Of a stretch of 64,000 nucleotides of DNA, positions 9,601-18,879 are shown one piece after another. A program made the position numbers and the translations under genes. Source of the stretch: Stratiolaelaps scimitus (lineage: Eukaryota; Arthropoda; Arachnida; Mesostigmata; Laelapidae); assembly GCA_019614645.1 (NCBI GenBank), contig JABWDB010000036.1, positions 1,116,001 to 1,180,000 on the forward strand. The letters run 5' to 3'. The notes below the pieces were generated by a model, which ran no database searches, was not told the DNA's origin, and saw nothing but the letters and a program-made list of their open reading frames with translations. Each line of letters begins with the position of its first letter. Position 1 is the stretch's first letter.

Positions 9601-11928
9601 CGCGGTTAATCTTGTTGGCTTAGTTATCTTGTGACTGTAGATAGCTGGTAAATCTGGTGGCAAAATGTTTTGGAAGCAGATAGACGGGGAACGCCCAGTG
9701 AGCTGTCGCATTGGCATTAGTAAGTACTAAGTCAGTGAATATATCCGCAAAAGCATTCGATCAAACTCCTCAGTAACCTCTTGACCTACAAATGTATCAA
9801 CAATATAGCAGCCGTATTGGGAGTTGCACACCATATATTAGGATTTATCTAAGATAGATTTTTACTGTTACTAGTAAAATTATTCCTATTAAAACTCAAA
9901 TAAGTTTAAGGATAGGAATACATCTGAAAGGGTAAAATATCGGCATAAACCTTTCTCAATTAAAACAGCTGTTTTGTTTAAACAAAAATTCAGAAAATAA
10001 GCAGATGAAAGGTCAGGCAATCATGGACCTTGGGACACCACAAACCCGCATCTGAAAGCCGACTCCAGATTTTCCCTGTATAGATCAGCTTGAGGGATTC
10101 TGCGTTAGTTTCATCCGTGTATTTGGACATCTTCTGTTCATCTAAATCTGGAATGTTTATTCTATACCTTAAATAAACGCTCGCCACGAATGGGGCTTTC
10201 CGGATTCAGAACAAGTTCCGCTTGCCTGATTTCATGGTTGTTGGTAGCCGTAGCACGTGTAATATCTAATTAGCTGTAGGTAGTATCTCACATTTTTCAA
10301 GAAATCATATTCGCCTGTTGACGGACTGTCCGTTAGGAGGCATTTTAGCTGTGCTCCGCCTGTTGACGGGACTCAACAACTAACGACATGCGAACTTCAT
10401 GCGACATCCTTGAGTTTGAGGCAAAACTCCCGTGCGAACACTGCTTATTAGTGCGTTATTGAGCATATTGTTGATTGAGTCAAGCCAAACGGTTCCTTCG
10501 CATAAAATATGGAAAAGATGAGCAGGGATTAGTATAGGTTGCTAGTATCTGTGCCTCCTGGCTTATGGCTTATTGTACCAGCACAACGGGTGCTTGTCCG
10601 TACCGCTTATTATGGTCAGATGCCTGATGTTACCTTAAAATTACCTCCTTAAGGGCTACTTAAGGGCTCCAAATGGAAAATATAATCTATTGAGTTTTAG
10701 CATAACCAGTTTTAATCCATTACCACAGGCTATGTCAAGAAGAGCACCTCGACGTGGATCAGTTCCCGCCGATCCTCAGACCTCAGAAAGCAGGGATAAG
10801 GGACAAAAAGGAAGTTCCCAAAGTGCACCGATGCAAAGTCCACTTGATGCAACCCAGCCTGAAAGGTCTCCTGAGCCCGACCCAATAGGGAGGATTATCA
10901 CGGTCATTCAAGAAGACGCACCCTCGGAACAAAGTCGTGTTACAGCACGCAGTCCCTCCTCCAGCAATGCTTCGACGCCATCCGAGCGCGCGGAACATGA
11001 GGAAGAGGAGCGCCCACCGGAACCTACAAGGCAAACACGTCGGAAGGCAATACGGAAGCCCCCCGAGACAGCTACAACGAAACGGCGTAAAGAACCTCCC
11101 GAAGCACAATCGACCGAGTCGCTGGATGAAGCGCCTGCTCGAAAAGAGCGCAAAGATTCGCAAAGTGGCGCGTCAAAGACGGGTGGGTCGAGGAAAAAGG
11201 AAACCGGGACGACGCGACACTCAGATCAAGCGGGAACTTCACGAACACAGGCTGCTAACGAGGATGGGCCGGCTCCAGCGGCAAAATCAGGCAAGTCAAA
11301 AAGCAATCGTAGCAAAAGAAAATTGCCGGACACAGAACCGACATCGAGTACGTCGAGGAAGACGACTCCAGAAGAACGACCTGCGAAGACGTCGGCAGCA
11401 AAATCCGATCAGTCCAAAGGAAAGAAAGCCGACAAGGAACAACCGGATCCAGCGTCGAAGCCGAGCACGTCAAAACCAAGTAAAAAGCAAGCTGAAATAG
11501 TCTGGCCTCAGCCGTCGAAGAGGCGAAGAAAAGGGGGCCGCACATGCGTGGCGTGCCGCAAAACATTAACCTGGAACTATCATGCCCTGAAATGCACGTT
11601 ATGCCATAGGGAGCGTTGTCGGCTCTGTCTCGACTGCCCTTGTGAGGACGAGTCAGATAGCCCGAGACGGCATGATTCAGATACAGGTAGCGACGAAAGC
11701 GGGCCCACAACTTCACAAGGCTTGACAAGATCAAGCAAGGCGAGCAGCTCAAAGCAATCGAAGGAGCCAGTGGTTCCACAGCGAAAAGGGCGCACCAAAC
11801 GAAAAGAACGCACCTGCGTCGTTTGCGGCCGAAAAATGCATTTCAACTATCGCTCAGTTGTATGCGATCTTTGCAAAAGAGAGCGATGCCGCGGCTGCCA
11901 GACATGTGTTTGCGAAGACTCCGACTAA
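2990..11928 (+). CDS. Five-exon gene: basic nuclear-type protein with two Cys8 zinc-binding-like modules
   Basis: Joined exons 2990-3199, 5178-5309, 5797-6118, 6445-6584 and 10729-11928 give 2004 nt, or 667 residues. All four junctions are GT-AG and phases agree (0, 0, 1, 0), including one split Asp codon. The order is an acidic Ser-rich start (residues 1-70), a Lys/Arg and Asp/Glu patch, an Arg-Pro-rich part, then a long Ser/Lys/Pro/Thr-rich region. At the end are two 33-residue modules at about 541-573 and 631-663. Each has the spacing C-x2-C-x12-C-x2-C-x4-C-x2-C-x2-C-x-C. The first six cysteines resemble the first half of a PHD or C1 cross-brace, but the tail is shorter. Nuclear location is inferred from several basic clusters (for example SKRRRKGG). 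I do not recognise the family, and function is unknown. Extra small exons could hide in the 4.1-kb last intron. Confidence 0.75.
3200..5177. other. Intron 1 of the Cys8 gene
   Basis: It holds a copy of the TTTATTGGTTTATTAAAGG repeat (3309-3357) and a short (TA)n(TG)n tract at about 3492-3517. The rest looks like unique non-coding sequence; I see no convincing exon. Confidence 0.6.
3309..3360 (+). repeat. TTTATTGG repeat family, copy 1
   Basis: The core is ACTTTATTGGTTCATTAAAA, followed by CTGCAATTTTACAATGC. Related copies lie at 20223-20270, 32042-32100 and, inverted, 37198-37248. Read on the complementary strand, the copies contain AATAAACCAATAAAG, like the polyadenylated 3' end of a retroelement. 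Confidence 0.65.
5178..5309 (+). CDS. Exon 2 of the Cys8 two-module gene
   Basis: The acceptor is TTTGTCTAG at 5177 and the donor is CAG/GTGAAA at 5309. It has 44 codons, phase 0 at both ends. It encodes a Lys/Arg patch (KTSRKRK) followed by a strongly acidic Glu/Asp stretch. The codon-length open frame fits the phases of both neighbours. Confidence 0.75.
5797..6118 (+). CDS. Exon 3 of the Cys8 two-module gene
   Basis: The acceptor is CTGCGATTTCAG at 5796 and the donor is ATAG/GTAGAT at 6118. It has 107 codons plus one base (phase 1). The peptide is Arg/Pro/Thr-rich with basic clusters (ARRRH, PRRTR). An earlier donor-like site, ATC/GTAGGT near 6057, is an alternative, but its phase 0 would not fit exon 4. 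Confidence 0.7.
6445..6584 (+). CDS. Exon 4 of the Cys8 two-module gene
   Basis: The acceptor is CCCCGGCAG at 6444 and the donor is CAG/GTAAAT at 6584. Two bases complete the split Asp codon, then 46 codons follow, ending in phase 0. The peptide is acidic with a helical-looking tail (YEEYLEKFLQQREQ). Confidence 0.75.
6645..6674. repeat. (TA)n microsatellite
   Basis: About 15 TA units lie at the start of intron 4. Confidence 0.9.
6894..7112. mobile_element. Foldback MITE (~219 bp) inside intron 4
   Basis: Two arms of about 97-99 nt (6894-6992 and 7016-7112) are reverse complements with roughly ten differences. They share blocks such as CCAACTGACTAACCAAGATT and ACACATTGAGTGTTT. A ~23-nt spacer separates them. 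Non-coding and almost fully palindromic is the MITE/foldback signature. I see no clear target-site duplication, so the superfamily is not assigned. Confidence 0.8.
7113..10728. other. Remainder of intron 4 of the Cys8 gene
   Basis: No exon or element is convincing here. There is a very AT-rich block at about 8876-8995, and a few short open frames (for example minus 8250-8453 and 9427-9717) with no recognisable domain. The intron ends in CATTACCACAG at 10728. Confidence 0.5.
10729..11928 (+). CDS. Exon 5 (last) of the Cys8 gene, carrying both Cys8 modules
   Basis: The acceptor is ATTACCACAG at 10728; the stop TAA is at 11926-11928. It gives 399 residues in phase 0. The open frame itself begins earlier (from about 10690), so an exon-only reading could start at the ATG at 10732. 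Low-complexity Ser/Lys/Pro/Glu/Thr sequence fills the first ~270 residues. Module 1 (11545-11643) and module 2 (11815-11913) share RTCV-x-C, a W/F-N-Y motif, L-C-x-R-E-R-C-R and C-x-C-E-D. A ~57-residue Ser/Lys-rich linker lies between them. The conserved cysteines in a rapidly varying background show that this frame is under protein selection. A candidate ATTAAA poly(A) signal lies at 12151. Confidence 0.8.
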   Translation, partial: AMSRRAPRRGSVPADPQTSESRDKGQKGSSQSAPMQSPLDATQPERSPEPDPIGRIITVIQEDAPSEQSRVTARSPSSSNASTPSERAEHEEEERPPEPTRQTRRKAIRKPPETATTKRRKEPPEAQSTESLDEAPARKERKDSQSGASKTGGSRKKETGTTRHSDQAGTSRTQAANEDGPAPAAKSGKSKSNRSKRKLPDTEPTSSTSRKTTPEERPAKTSAAKSDQSKGKKADKEQPDPASKPSTSKPSKKQAEIVWPQPSKRRRKGGRTCVACRKTLTWNYHALKCTLCHRERCRLCLDCPCEDESDSPRRHDSDTGSDESGPTTSQGLTRSSKASSSKQSKEPVVPQRKGRTKRKERTCVVCGRKMHFNYRSVVCDLCKRERCRGCQTCVCEDSD

Positions 11929-13001
11929 TTACAGCTTAGCTGAATGAATGACCTTTGAGAGGGGACCAAAGCTGTCGAATCTTGTTGGTCACTTGTTTGT
12001 CAGGCTACGGACGCCTATTCTGCATATAACTGACGATCAGCACGAGAATTGTGCAACCGCTGATTGCTGCTATTTCAGAATTGGTTCGGTGGCTTCGGCC
12101 TCAGGAAACACACACCTAAGACAAGGTGGGCCGTTAATAGTTACGCGCCAATTAAAGCGAAGATGACAGACCTCAGATTCACTGTCTCGCATTTACATGA
12201 CGATAATAATTATAATGGCAGTTATTCTTATAAATAAGTGAAGGTTGTACCGTGTTTTTTTACGATGCACCACCGAAATCGTTTTTCTTGCTTACTGACA
12301 TACTTGGATTGGTGTTTGTCCCCGACTGCCAACAATACAAATACTGTGCACAATATTCCAGTCTTGTCCGTTCGTTCATCTGGGCCAGAAATTTACCTAT
12401 ATATGTCAATGATGCTTGATGTATTTAGCTGCAGTCAATGTGTAACATCGAACACTCGCGTGGTTCACGTTTTGAACTTCGTGAACCCACTGCTGGTCGT
12501 CTACTAACAGCTATCGCACCTCTAATAGCTGCAGTAGCTGCAAGCCACTACCCATGCGGGTCCTCTTGTTCGGAGCGTAATGTCGAGGTCCGATGCAGAT
12601 CTGCAATCATTCAGCCAGCACACACGAGATCACTCGCGAAACCCTTTAGTGCTTTTTCGAGTTCTTTCCCAAAAATTATTCTTGAGGGTTTCTTCATAGA
12701 ATAACAACGCCATTGCTAATGTGATCATACAAAACTGGTCTCTATACCGAACGAGGTATATACTCAAAGTAAATGTGGTTCTTGAAAACCAGCTTTGTTC
12801 ATTTGCATATTAATGTTCATCAAAGCCAAACGTTGTTAAGTTATAACGAGGATGGAAAGGACGCTGTACCAAAAGTCGTGGTATAGCGGTCGACGATATG
12901 CCATTTGCGCCGTTTGTCTGTCCATCGCAATGAGCCATGATCTGGATGAACGTTGGACCCAGTGGTGTGGCAGAAAACAGGTGCTACATATATAAAACAA
13001 G
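11929..13001. other. 3' flank and intergenic DNA up to the retrotransposon
   Basis: After the stop codon comes the likely 3' UTR with ATTAAA at 12151-12156. Nothing else is recognised. The stretch ends in ACAAG (12997-13001), the target site of the BEL/Pao insertion. Confidence 0.5.
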
Positions 13002-13447
13002 TGTTGCAAACGCGTCACTTAGAAGGCCAGTCGCACGTTGGATTGGAGCGGGTGGTATCGTCTTGTGCACGTTGGTGGCACGTACTGCCATCTCGGGTCC
13101 ACATGCGCGCATCTCACCGCTCGCCACTAGTCGACCAGATTTTAGTCAGTGTCACTCGGTCGTGCGTAGAGTAAGGAACTACCGTCGTTGAGAGTACACT
13201 CGTCCCGTGGCCCTATCGTAGCGATCTTTGTCAGCTAAGTTGCTGGCATCGAGTTCGCAATACGTGAATAAAGTGTGAGAGTTTGACGTGAATCGAAGCG
13301 ATCGTGTTTTCAGTCAGTCCACCGTACATCAGCTAGTTGGCGGGGTAGCACGGAATCAACATCCCGACTGTAGCTTGTTCTCGTTCGTAAGCGGTACAGG
13401 CACCGTTTACAGCTCATCGGCTCTTAGCGGAGGGTTGATCAGCAACA
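13002..13447 (+). repeat. 5' LTR of the BEL/Pao element
   Basis: It has TG...CA ends and is 446 bp long. It contains an AATAAA motif (near 13266-13271), a possible poly(A) signal. It matches 19592-20037 apart from one substitution. Confidence 0.95.
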
Positions 13448-13449
13448 TT

Positions 13450-13464
13450 TGGCGCCCAAACGTG
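13450..13464 (+). promoter_or_regulatory. Putative tRNA primer binding site
   Basis: TGGCGCCCAAACGTG starts two bases after the 5' LTR. TGG start and position fit a minus-strand primer binding site; the matching tRNA was not determined. Confidence 0.6.
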
Positions 13465-13480
13465 TCGGCAGGCCACGACC

Positions 13481-16480
13481 ATGGTCGAGCACTCACCACC
13501 AAGCTACAGTCACCATACCGCTGGCCAGCAGAGGACGGCTAATGAGTACAAGGCAGCGACGGCCCAGCGAGGGACGATCAAGACGAGAATCACGAAACTG
13601 AGCAACGCTGTAGCAACGTTCGTCTCGAAACCTCCAGAAGATGCGTCGGCAATCGCGCGACAGGTGACGATTTGGAAGAACGAAGCGGATCGTCTCGAGC
13701 GGTTGCTAAATGAGGTAAGCGACCGTTGTTTGTCTCTGATGCCTGATGCTACCGAAGAGCAAATGGCAGCCGAGTATGAAAGTGTGTTGGACTATGGAGA
13801 CAAACTTGCTGTAGTCAGGGCTGACTTGGATACTGTACGAAACGCCCAAGTCATGCCAGCAGCAACGCAACCAACGGCTGCGACGGATCTCCAAGTGTGT
13901 GGACATCCAGCCAGTATCAACGGGGGCTCGCGATCGGGAGCGGCCACCCTACCCGAAACCAAATTGCGCCGATTCGATGGCGACAAGAGTCAGTTTATCG
14001 CATTCGTCGAAGAGTTTCGACGGTTGGTGCATGAGAAGGTCGAGTTGACCGACCTCCAGCGGCATAAGTTGCTGCGTGATGTGCTTCACGGTGAAGCTGC
14101 ATCGGTTGTCCATAACGTCGAGCTTACGGAAGCGGGTTATATCGATGCGTGGGCCCTGCTGTATGAGAGATATGGCAGTATGGAGGCAATAATCTTTGGT
14201 GTGTACTCGAGAATGGCTCAGCTCAAGCCACTGGCGCGCAACAGTGACGCAGCAGCGTTGCGCCGTCTCCTCAGTGAAGTGGATAGCTGCACCCGGACTC
14301 TGACGGCCATGGGCTTCGATCGCTCGCATTACGAGGGCGGCTTGTACAACGAATTGTTTCGAGCGCTGCCCGAGCAGATCGCCACGAAGTTCCTGTCGAC
14401 GGTTGTGAGCAAGACGCAAGCGACCCCCCGTGATGTCGTCGAGCGACTAGAGACGAAGGTCGATGCCAGCGTATCGGCAAGGTTTCTCGGGCGCTTCAAG
14501 GAGCTGCGGGAGTTTCTTCGCGACGAGGTGTCTACACTGGAAATGAAGAGAGACTTCAGCAGTAACGAGGCGTCGACGAGCCGTGCCTCGGATCGTGAGT
14601 CGCGTGATTCGGTGCGGCCGCGTGGCAAATTCCGATCAGGTCGGGGCGACAACGGACCAAGGAACGATGGCGGAACGGTCCAAGTGTTTGCAACTTCGGC
14701 CTCAAGGGTCAATCAACGAGCGTCAGATGGTAATCGTATCGATTGCGTATTTTGCAAGGGCAAGCATAGGTCGTTTAAGTGTAGGCAAGATATGAGCTAT
14801 GAGGCAAGGAGACAAAAGGTGTTTGAGGCTAGGCTATGCTTTAGATGTCTCGAATCTGGGCATAATGCTAGAGAGTGTAAGCGTGACATATCCTGCGTAG
14901 ACTGCCAAGGTAACCACTTCAAAATTCTGTGCGATAGGAGAGATGGCACCGTAGTAGCAGCAGTAGAGGCTGGCTGCAGTGGTTTGCTTCCCACAGGGCA
15001 CGTAGACGTAATGGATAAAAATAATCGTAATTGTGTTGTTCGTTTCCTCTGCGACAGTGGCAGCCAGCGGACGTTTGTGTCGAGTCGGCTTGCGACCCTG
15101 CTTCAGGCGTCGGTCGTCGGTTATGAGTGGTTGTACCTCCATGTGTTCGGCGGTGGGCGCTCAGAGGGTGCACAGAAGATACCGAGCATCGAGGTCCGGT
15201 TGAAAACTTGCAAAGGAAGTACGTTTGCTGTTAGGGCGCTAGTTCTCGAGGAGCTGATCGGCCAGCCGCTTCCTGTCCCGTCAGCCAACCTTCGTTCGTT
15301 GGCCGGAGACAGCCCGCTTGCTGAGAGAGTGGATGGCCCACGACAGATCGATTTGCTGTTCGGAGCTGCTGACATGTTCCGTGTCGTCGTCGGCAGTCAG
15401 CGCACCATCAATGGGTCCACGCTTGCGGTGGAGACCTTGTTTGGTACAGTGCTAGTGAGCCAGCCTCGGAGTTCGGCTACCGTCGCCGCAGCAGCCGTCA
15501 CACCGGATCTTGAAAGATTTTGGAACTTGGACGTGCTGGGTGTACGGGCGGACGAGTTGGCGACTGCTGATGTCGAGTTAGAGCAGGTGGCCGCGAAGTT
15601 TCAGCAGAGCATCAGTCGCTCCGCTGACGGTCATTACCAAGTCCGTATGAACCTCAGGCCGTGTGGACGGCGATTGGCAGACAATCGGGAGCAGGCCTTG
15701 AGTCGGTTCCGTGCGTTGACGGAAAGATTAGCGAAAGACGCCGAGTTGAGAGCCGACTATGTTCGGGAAATAAGGCTGTTCATTGACAGTGGTTTCGCCG
15801 AGCGAGTGCCGGAGGGAGAGCTGCCGGAGTATGTGATGCCGCACTTTCCGGTCATTAGCCCTGGCAAAGAGTCGTATCGAGTGAGGCCTGTATTCAATGC
15901 GTCGTCGGCCAGAAAGGGTGAGTTGTCATTGAATGATTGTATTGCAGACACACCCAATCTGTTACCCTGCCCGTTTGAGGCGCTGACCAGATTTCGGAAT
16001 CATCTGGTGGCCTGGAGTGCCGATATCAGCAAGGCCTACCTGCAGGTGCGAATAGACCCCGACCAGAGAAACTTACTGTGTTTCTTTTGGTACGATGATG
16101 AGGCCACACTGTCAGGACGGGTGCTGTTTCGGATGACGGCGACGTCGTTTGGAGTTAAAGACAGTCAGCATAACACCATCGCCACCATTCGACATCATGT
16201 CGAGAAGTACAGGTCAGCCTTGCCGGCCGCTGCAGAGCGCCTCATGGCAGACTTGTACATGGACGACTTATTGACAGGTTGTCGGTCGGAAGAAGAGGCG
16301 ATAAAGGTTGCCCGTGACATCGAAGAGATCCTGGCCGGGGCCGGAATGTCCCTAAAAAAGTATAAGTCGAATTCGCCCTCCTTAAGGAAGGAGTTCGGCG
16401 TCGACGGTGCGGGGGACGGAGCTATTATGCGTTGGCCCGGTGCCGACAAGGTACTTGGTGTCGGATGGGATCAGGGGTGA
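13481..16480 (+). CDS. BEL/Pao gag-pol, first part: gag, zinc knuckles, protease, reverse transcriptase
   Basis: This is an open frame of 999 residues from an ATG 33 nt after the LTR. It holds a helical gag region of the DUF1759 type (about residues 150-330), then a basic linker. CCHC-like knuckles follow at about 420-485 (CVFCKGKH, CFRCLESGHNARECK). An aspartic protease has the active motif CDSGS near 525, in the retrotransposon-specific peptidase fold. The reverse transcriptase follows, with SADISKAYLQV near 844 and the catalytic YMDD near 925. The frame ends prematurely just after the RT thumb motif KVLGVGWD; homologous sequence resumes one frame later. Confidence 0.93.
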   Translation: MVEHSPPSYSHHTAGQQRTANEYKAATAQRGTIKTRITKLSNAVATFVSKPPEDASAIARQVTIWKNEADRLERLLNEVSDRCLSLMPDATEEQMAAEYESVLDYGDKLAVVRADLDTVRNAQVMPAATQPTAATDLQVCGHPASINGGSRSGAATLPETKLRRFDGDKSQFIAFVEEFRRLVHEKVELTDLQRHKLLRDVLHGEAASVVHNVELTEAGYIDAWALLYERYGSMEAIIFGVYSRMAQLKPLARNSDAAALRRLLSEVDSCTRTLTAMGFDRSHYEGGLYNELFRALPEQIATKFLSTVVSKTQATPRDVVERLETKVDASVSARFLGRFKELREFLRDEVSTLEMKRDFSSNEASTSRASDRESRDSVRPRGKFRSGRGDNGPRNDGGTVQVFATSASRVNQRASDGNRIDCVFCKGKHRSFKCRQDMSYEARRQKVFEARLCFRCLESGHNARECKRDISCVDCQGNHFKILCDRRDGTVVAAVEAGCSGLLPTGHVDVMDKNNRNCVVRFLCDSGSQRTFVSSRLATLLQASVVGYEWLYLHVFGGGRSEGAQKIPSIEVRLKTCKGSTFAVRALVLEELIGQPLPVPSANLRSLAGDSPLAERVDGPRQIDLLFGAADMFRVVVGSQRTINGSTLAVETLFGTVLVSQPRSSATVAAAAVTPDLERFWNLDVLGVRADELATADVELEQVAAKFQQSISRSADGHYQVRMNLRPCGRRLADNREQALSRFRALTERLAKDAELRADYVREIRLFIDSGFAERVPEGELPEYVMPHFPVISPGKESYRVRPVFNASSARKGELSLNDCIADTPNLLPCPFEALTRFRNHLVAWSADISKAYLQVRIDPDQRNLLCFFWYDDEATLSGRVLFRMTATSFGVKDSQHNTIATIRHHVEKYRSALPAAAERLMADLYMDDLLTGCRSEEEAIKVARDIEEILAGAGMSLKKYKSNSPSLRKEFGVDGAGDGAIMRWPGADKVLGVGWDQG

Positions 16481-17720
16481 CGATGTGTTCGTCTTCAGTC
16501 CTGACAGTATGATCGAGTTTGTCCACAAAGCACGACCGAGCTTGCGCACCCTCATGGGGGCGTGCGCAAGGCTGTATGACCCGACGGGTTTTCTATCGGC
16601 GTACATTATGCAATTAAAGCTACTGGTGCAAGACGCACACTTAGCGAAGCTGCGGTTGGACATGCCGCTGCCCGGTGAGCTCGCGCGCCGTTGGTCAAAA
16701 TGGTGTGACGACTTGGTACATCTGCGACAGTACCGGGTGCCACGCTACCTGGGTAAGGGCGGCGATTCGTCCGGCGAGCTCCATGTGTTCGTTGACGCAA
16801 GCGCCAGAGGGTACGCTGCGGTAATCTACGCTAAGGTGGTAGACGAACACGCGCGTGCGACGATCACGCTCTTGGCCAGCAAGGCCCGGCTCGCGCCTTT
16901 AAAACAGATCGATACGCTAACGATGCCACGTAAAGAGTTGATGGCTGCTGTGTTAGGCGTGCGATTATTCAATAAGGTCAGGCGTTGTATCAGTGAGGGC
17001 GAGTGGTCTGTTTATTTCTGGTCGGACGCTCACGTCGCCTTGCACTGGATACACTCAGCTAACCCGGACGGTTGGAAGTTATTTGTTCGCAACCGGTTGG
17101 CCGAAATTCTCGCAGGTTCGTCGGCGAAGCAGTGGCGGCATTGTCCTGGAGCGATCAATCCGGCCGATTTGCCCACGCGCGGCCTCGGTGCAGCTGAGCT
17201 CAGTACCAACCCGGTGTGGTTGAATGGGCCGCCCTTCTTACGGGGTCCCGCGGACAACTATCCGGAGTTTCGCCCGGCAGTTCGCAGCAGCGATGGCGTC
17301 GAGCTTCCAGATGTGCGAGTGCTAGCGGTGGCGGCAGAGCATTCGGAGATACTCGATTTGTCTCGCTATTCAACGCTACAGCGCGCGGTGCGAGTCTTCG
17401 CTTGGGTAGGGCGAGCCGCGGAGTGCTTCAGACGTTTGCGGCTTGTTGGTTCACGCCGATCACAGCGACGTCGGCGGCCCCGGACGGCTGAAAGGCCTGG
17501 CCGAATCGAACACGCTCCTGGCGGGAGAGCTTACGGCGGCGCGCCATCAGCTGTTGCTGCAGGCGCAGCAGCGGTGTTTCGGAGACACCATCGACCAGGT
17601 GAGGCGAGGCGAGGCGGTAGAGGACGAGCGGATTCGGCTACTTCGGCCGTTCCTCGACAGCAAGGGCTTGCTCCGTGTTGGTGGACGGCTGCAAAAAATG
17701 TGCGAGCCGTTCGATGTTAG
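16407..17720 (+). CDS. BEL/Pao pol, middle part: RT end and RNase H (shifted frame)
   Basis: The frame is open over these coordinates, but only about 16470-17440 matches pol. It continues the connection domain (LRTLMGACARLYDPTGFL). An RNase H-like domain follows, with acidic residues in FVDASARG, PRKELMA, WSDAHVALHW and NPADLPTRG, as in other BEL/Pao elements. After RYSTLQRAVRVFAWV the true reading moves to the next frame near 17440. The frame has no start codon of its own that would make sense in the element. Confidence 0.85.
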   Translation: MRGTELLCVGPVPTRYLVSDGIRGDDVFVFSPDSMIEFVHKARPSLRTLMGACARLYDPTGFLSAYIMQLKLLVQDAHLAKLRLDMPLPGELARRWSKWCDDLVHLRQYRVPRYLGKGGDSSGELHVFVDASARGYAAVIYAKVVDEHARATITLLASKARLAPLKQIDTLTMPRKELMAAVLGVRLFNKVRRCISEGEWSVYFWSDAHVALHWIHSANPDGWKLFVRNRLAEILAGSSAKQWRHCPGAINPADLPTRGLGAAELSTNPVWLNGPPFLRGPADNYPEFRPAVRSSDGVELPDVRVLAVAAEHSEILDLSRYSTLQRAVRVFAWVGRAAECFRRLRLVGSRRSQRRRRPRTAERPGRIEHAPGGRAYGGAPSAVAAGAAAVFRRHHRPGEARRGGRGRADSATSAVPRQQGLAPCWWTAAKNVRAVRC

Positions 17721-18879
17721 GCACCCGGTGTTGTTGGCAGACGACCCGTTCGTACGGTTGCTAGTTTTCGAGGCCCATGGTGAGCGAATGATGCATCTCA
17801 AAGTAGACGCAGTCATGGGTCAGCTCCGCGAACGTTACTGGATTTTGCGGATGCGTTCTGTGGTGAAGTCGGTCATACACGGGTGTCTGATGTGCAGACG
17901 CGACCGTGCCAGGCGGCTGGAACCGCTCGAGGGGACGCTGCCCGCGGGGCGCGTCGAGAGTGGTTATCGTGCGTTCCAAACGGTTGGTTTGGACTATCTA
18001 GGTCCGTTCATCGTGAAAGAGGGCCGTGATCGGTGCGAGCGCAAGGTTTGGGTGGCGCTGTTCACCTGTGCGGTTGTCCGTGCCGTGCATTTGGAGGTAG
18101 TGGAGGATTTGTCAGCGGCAAGTTGTCTCTCTGCGTTGAAACGCTTTTCGGCGTTGCATGGTGTGCCGGAGCGTATCCACTCTGACAACGCAACTGCGTT
18201 CAGAAAGGCGGATAGGTGTCTAAGCGCTCTATGGAACGGGTTGCGTAGTGACGTGATCCAGCAGTATTTTGGCCGACACGGTGTAGACTGGCAGTTTCAG
18301 GTGCCTCTTAGTCCTTGGCGAGGCGGGTTTTTCGAGTCTCTCGTTGGTTTAACCAAAAGATGTCTCCGGAAAACCATGAAAACCCTGAAATTGTCGTTAA
18401 TGCACTTTGTTACGTTGTTGGCGGAGATCGCTGCTGCGATCAACCAGCGTCCATTGACGCGACTACCATCCAGCGGAGAAGAGCCGCGGGCTCTCACACC
18501 TGGCCACTTCCTCGCCGGCCGCGCTCCGCTAACGATCCCGGCGGGAAGACTTGCGTTGTTTGGCGATAGACCTGGCGAGTTAGCCAAACTGTGGAATCAG
18601 CGCGAGAGGGCATTAAACGATTTCTGGAAGCGATGGAGATCGGAGTACATTCTGATGCTGAGAACAGCGATTCGGCGCGCTGGCGGCAAGAGAACTGAGG
18701 AATTGTCGGCTGGAGATGTCGTCCTCATTGAGAAAGATGGCCCTCGCGCATTCTGGCAACTTGGTCGTATCGACCGACCACTTCCGGGACATGATGGTAT
18801 AACCCGGAGTTACCGCGTTCACATTGGAGCAGGAAAATATGTCAACCGACCGGCACAACGTCTCGCTAAGCTACTGTGA
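17443..18879 (+). CDS. BEL/Pao pol, last part: integrase
   Basis: The frame gives 478 residues and a stop at 18879. A zinc-binding HHCC module (AHGERMMHLK and GCLMCRRD, about residues 110-151) precedes the integrase core. The catalytic D-D-E residues lie in VGLDYLGP (~185), HSDNATAF (~246) and GGFFESLVG (~296). The C-terminal DUF5641-like domain reads GDVVLIEKD, then WQLGRI. It is the continuation of the middle fragment in the next frame. Confidence 0.9.
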   Translation: MLVHADHSDVGGPGRLKGLAESNTLLAGELTAARHQLLLQAQQRCFGDTIDQVRRGEAVEDERIRLLRPFLDSKGLLRVGGRLQKMCEPFDVRHPVLLADDPFVRLLVFEAHGERMMHLKVDAVMGQLRERYWILRMRSVVKSVIHGCLMCRRDRARRLEPLEGTLPAGRVESGYRAFQTVGLDYLGPFIVKEGRDRCERKVWVALFTCAVVRAVHLEVVEDLSAASCLSALKRFSALHGVPERIHSDNATAFRKADRCLSALWNGLRSDVIQQYFGRHGVDWQFQVPLSPWRGGFFESLVGLTKRCLRKTMKTLKLSLMHFVTLLAEIAAAINQRPLTRLPSSGEEPRALTPGHFLAGRAPLTIPAGRLALFGDRPGELAKLWNQRERALNDFWKRWRSEYILMLRTAIRRAGGKRTEELSAGDVVLIEKDGPRAFWQLGRIDRPLPGHDGITRSYRVHIGAGKYVNRPAQRLAKLL

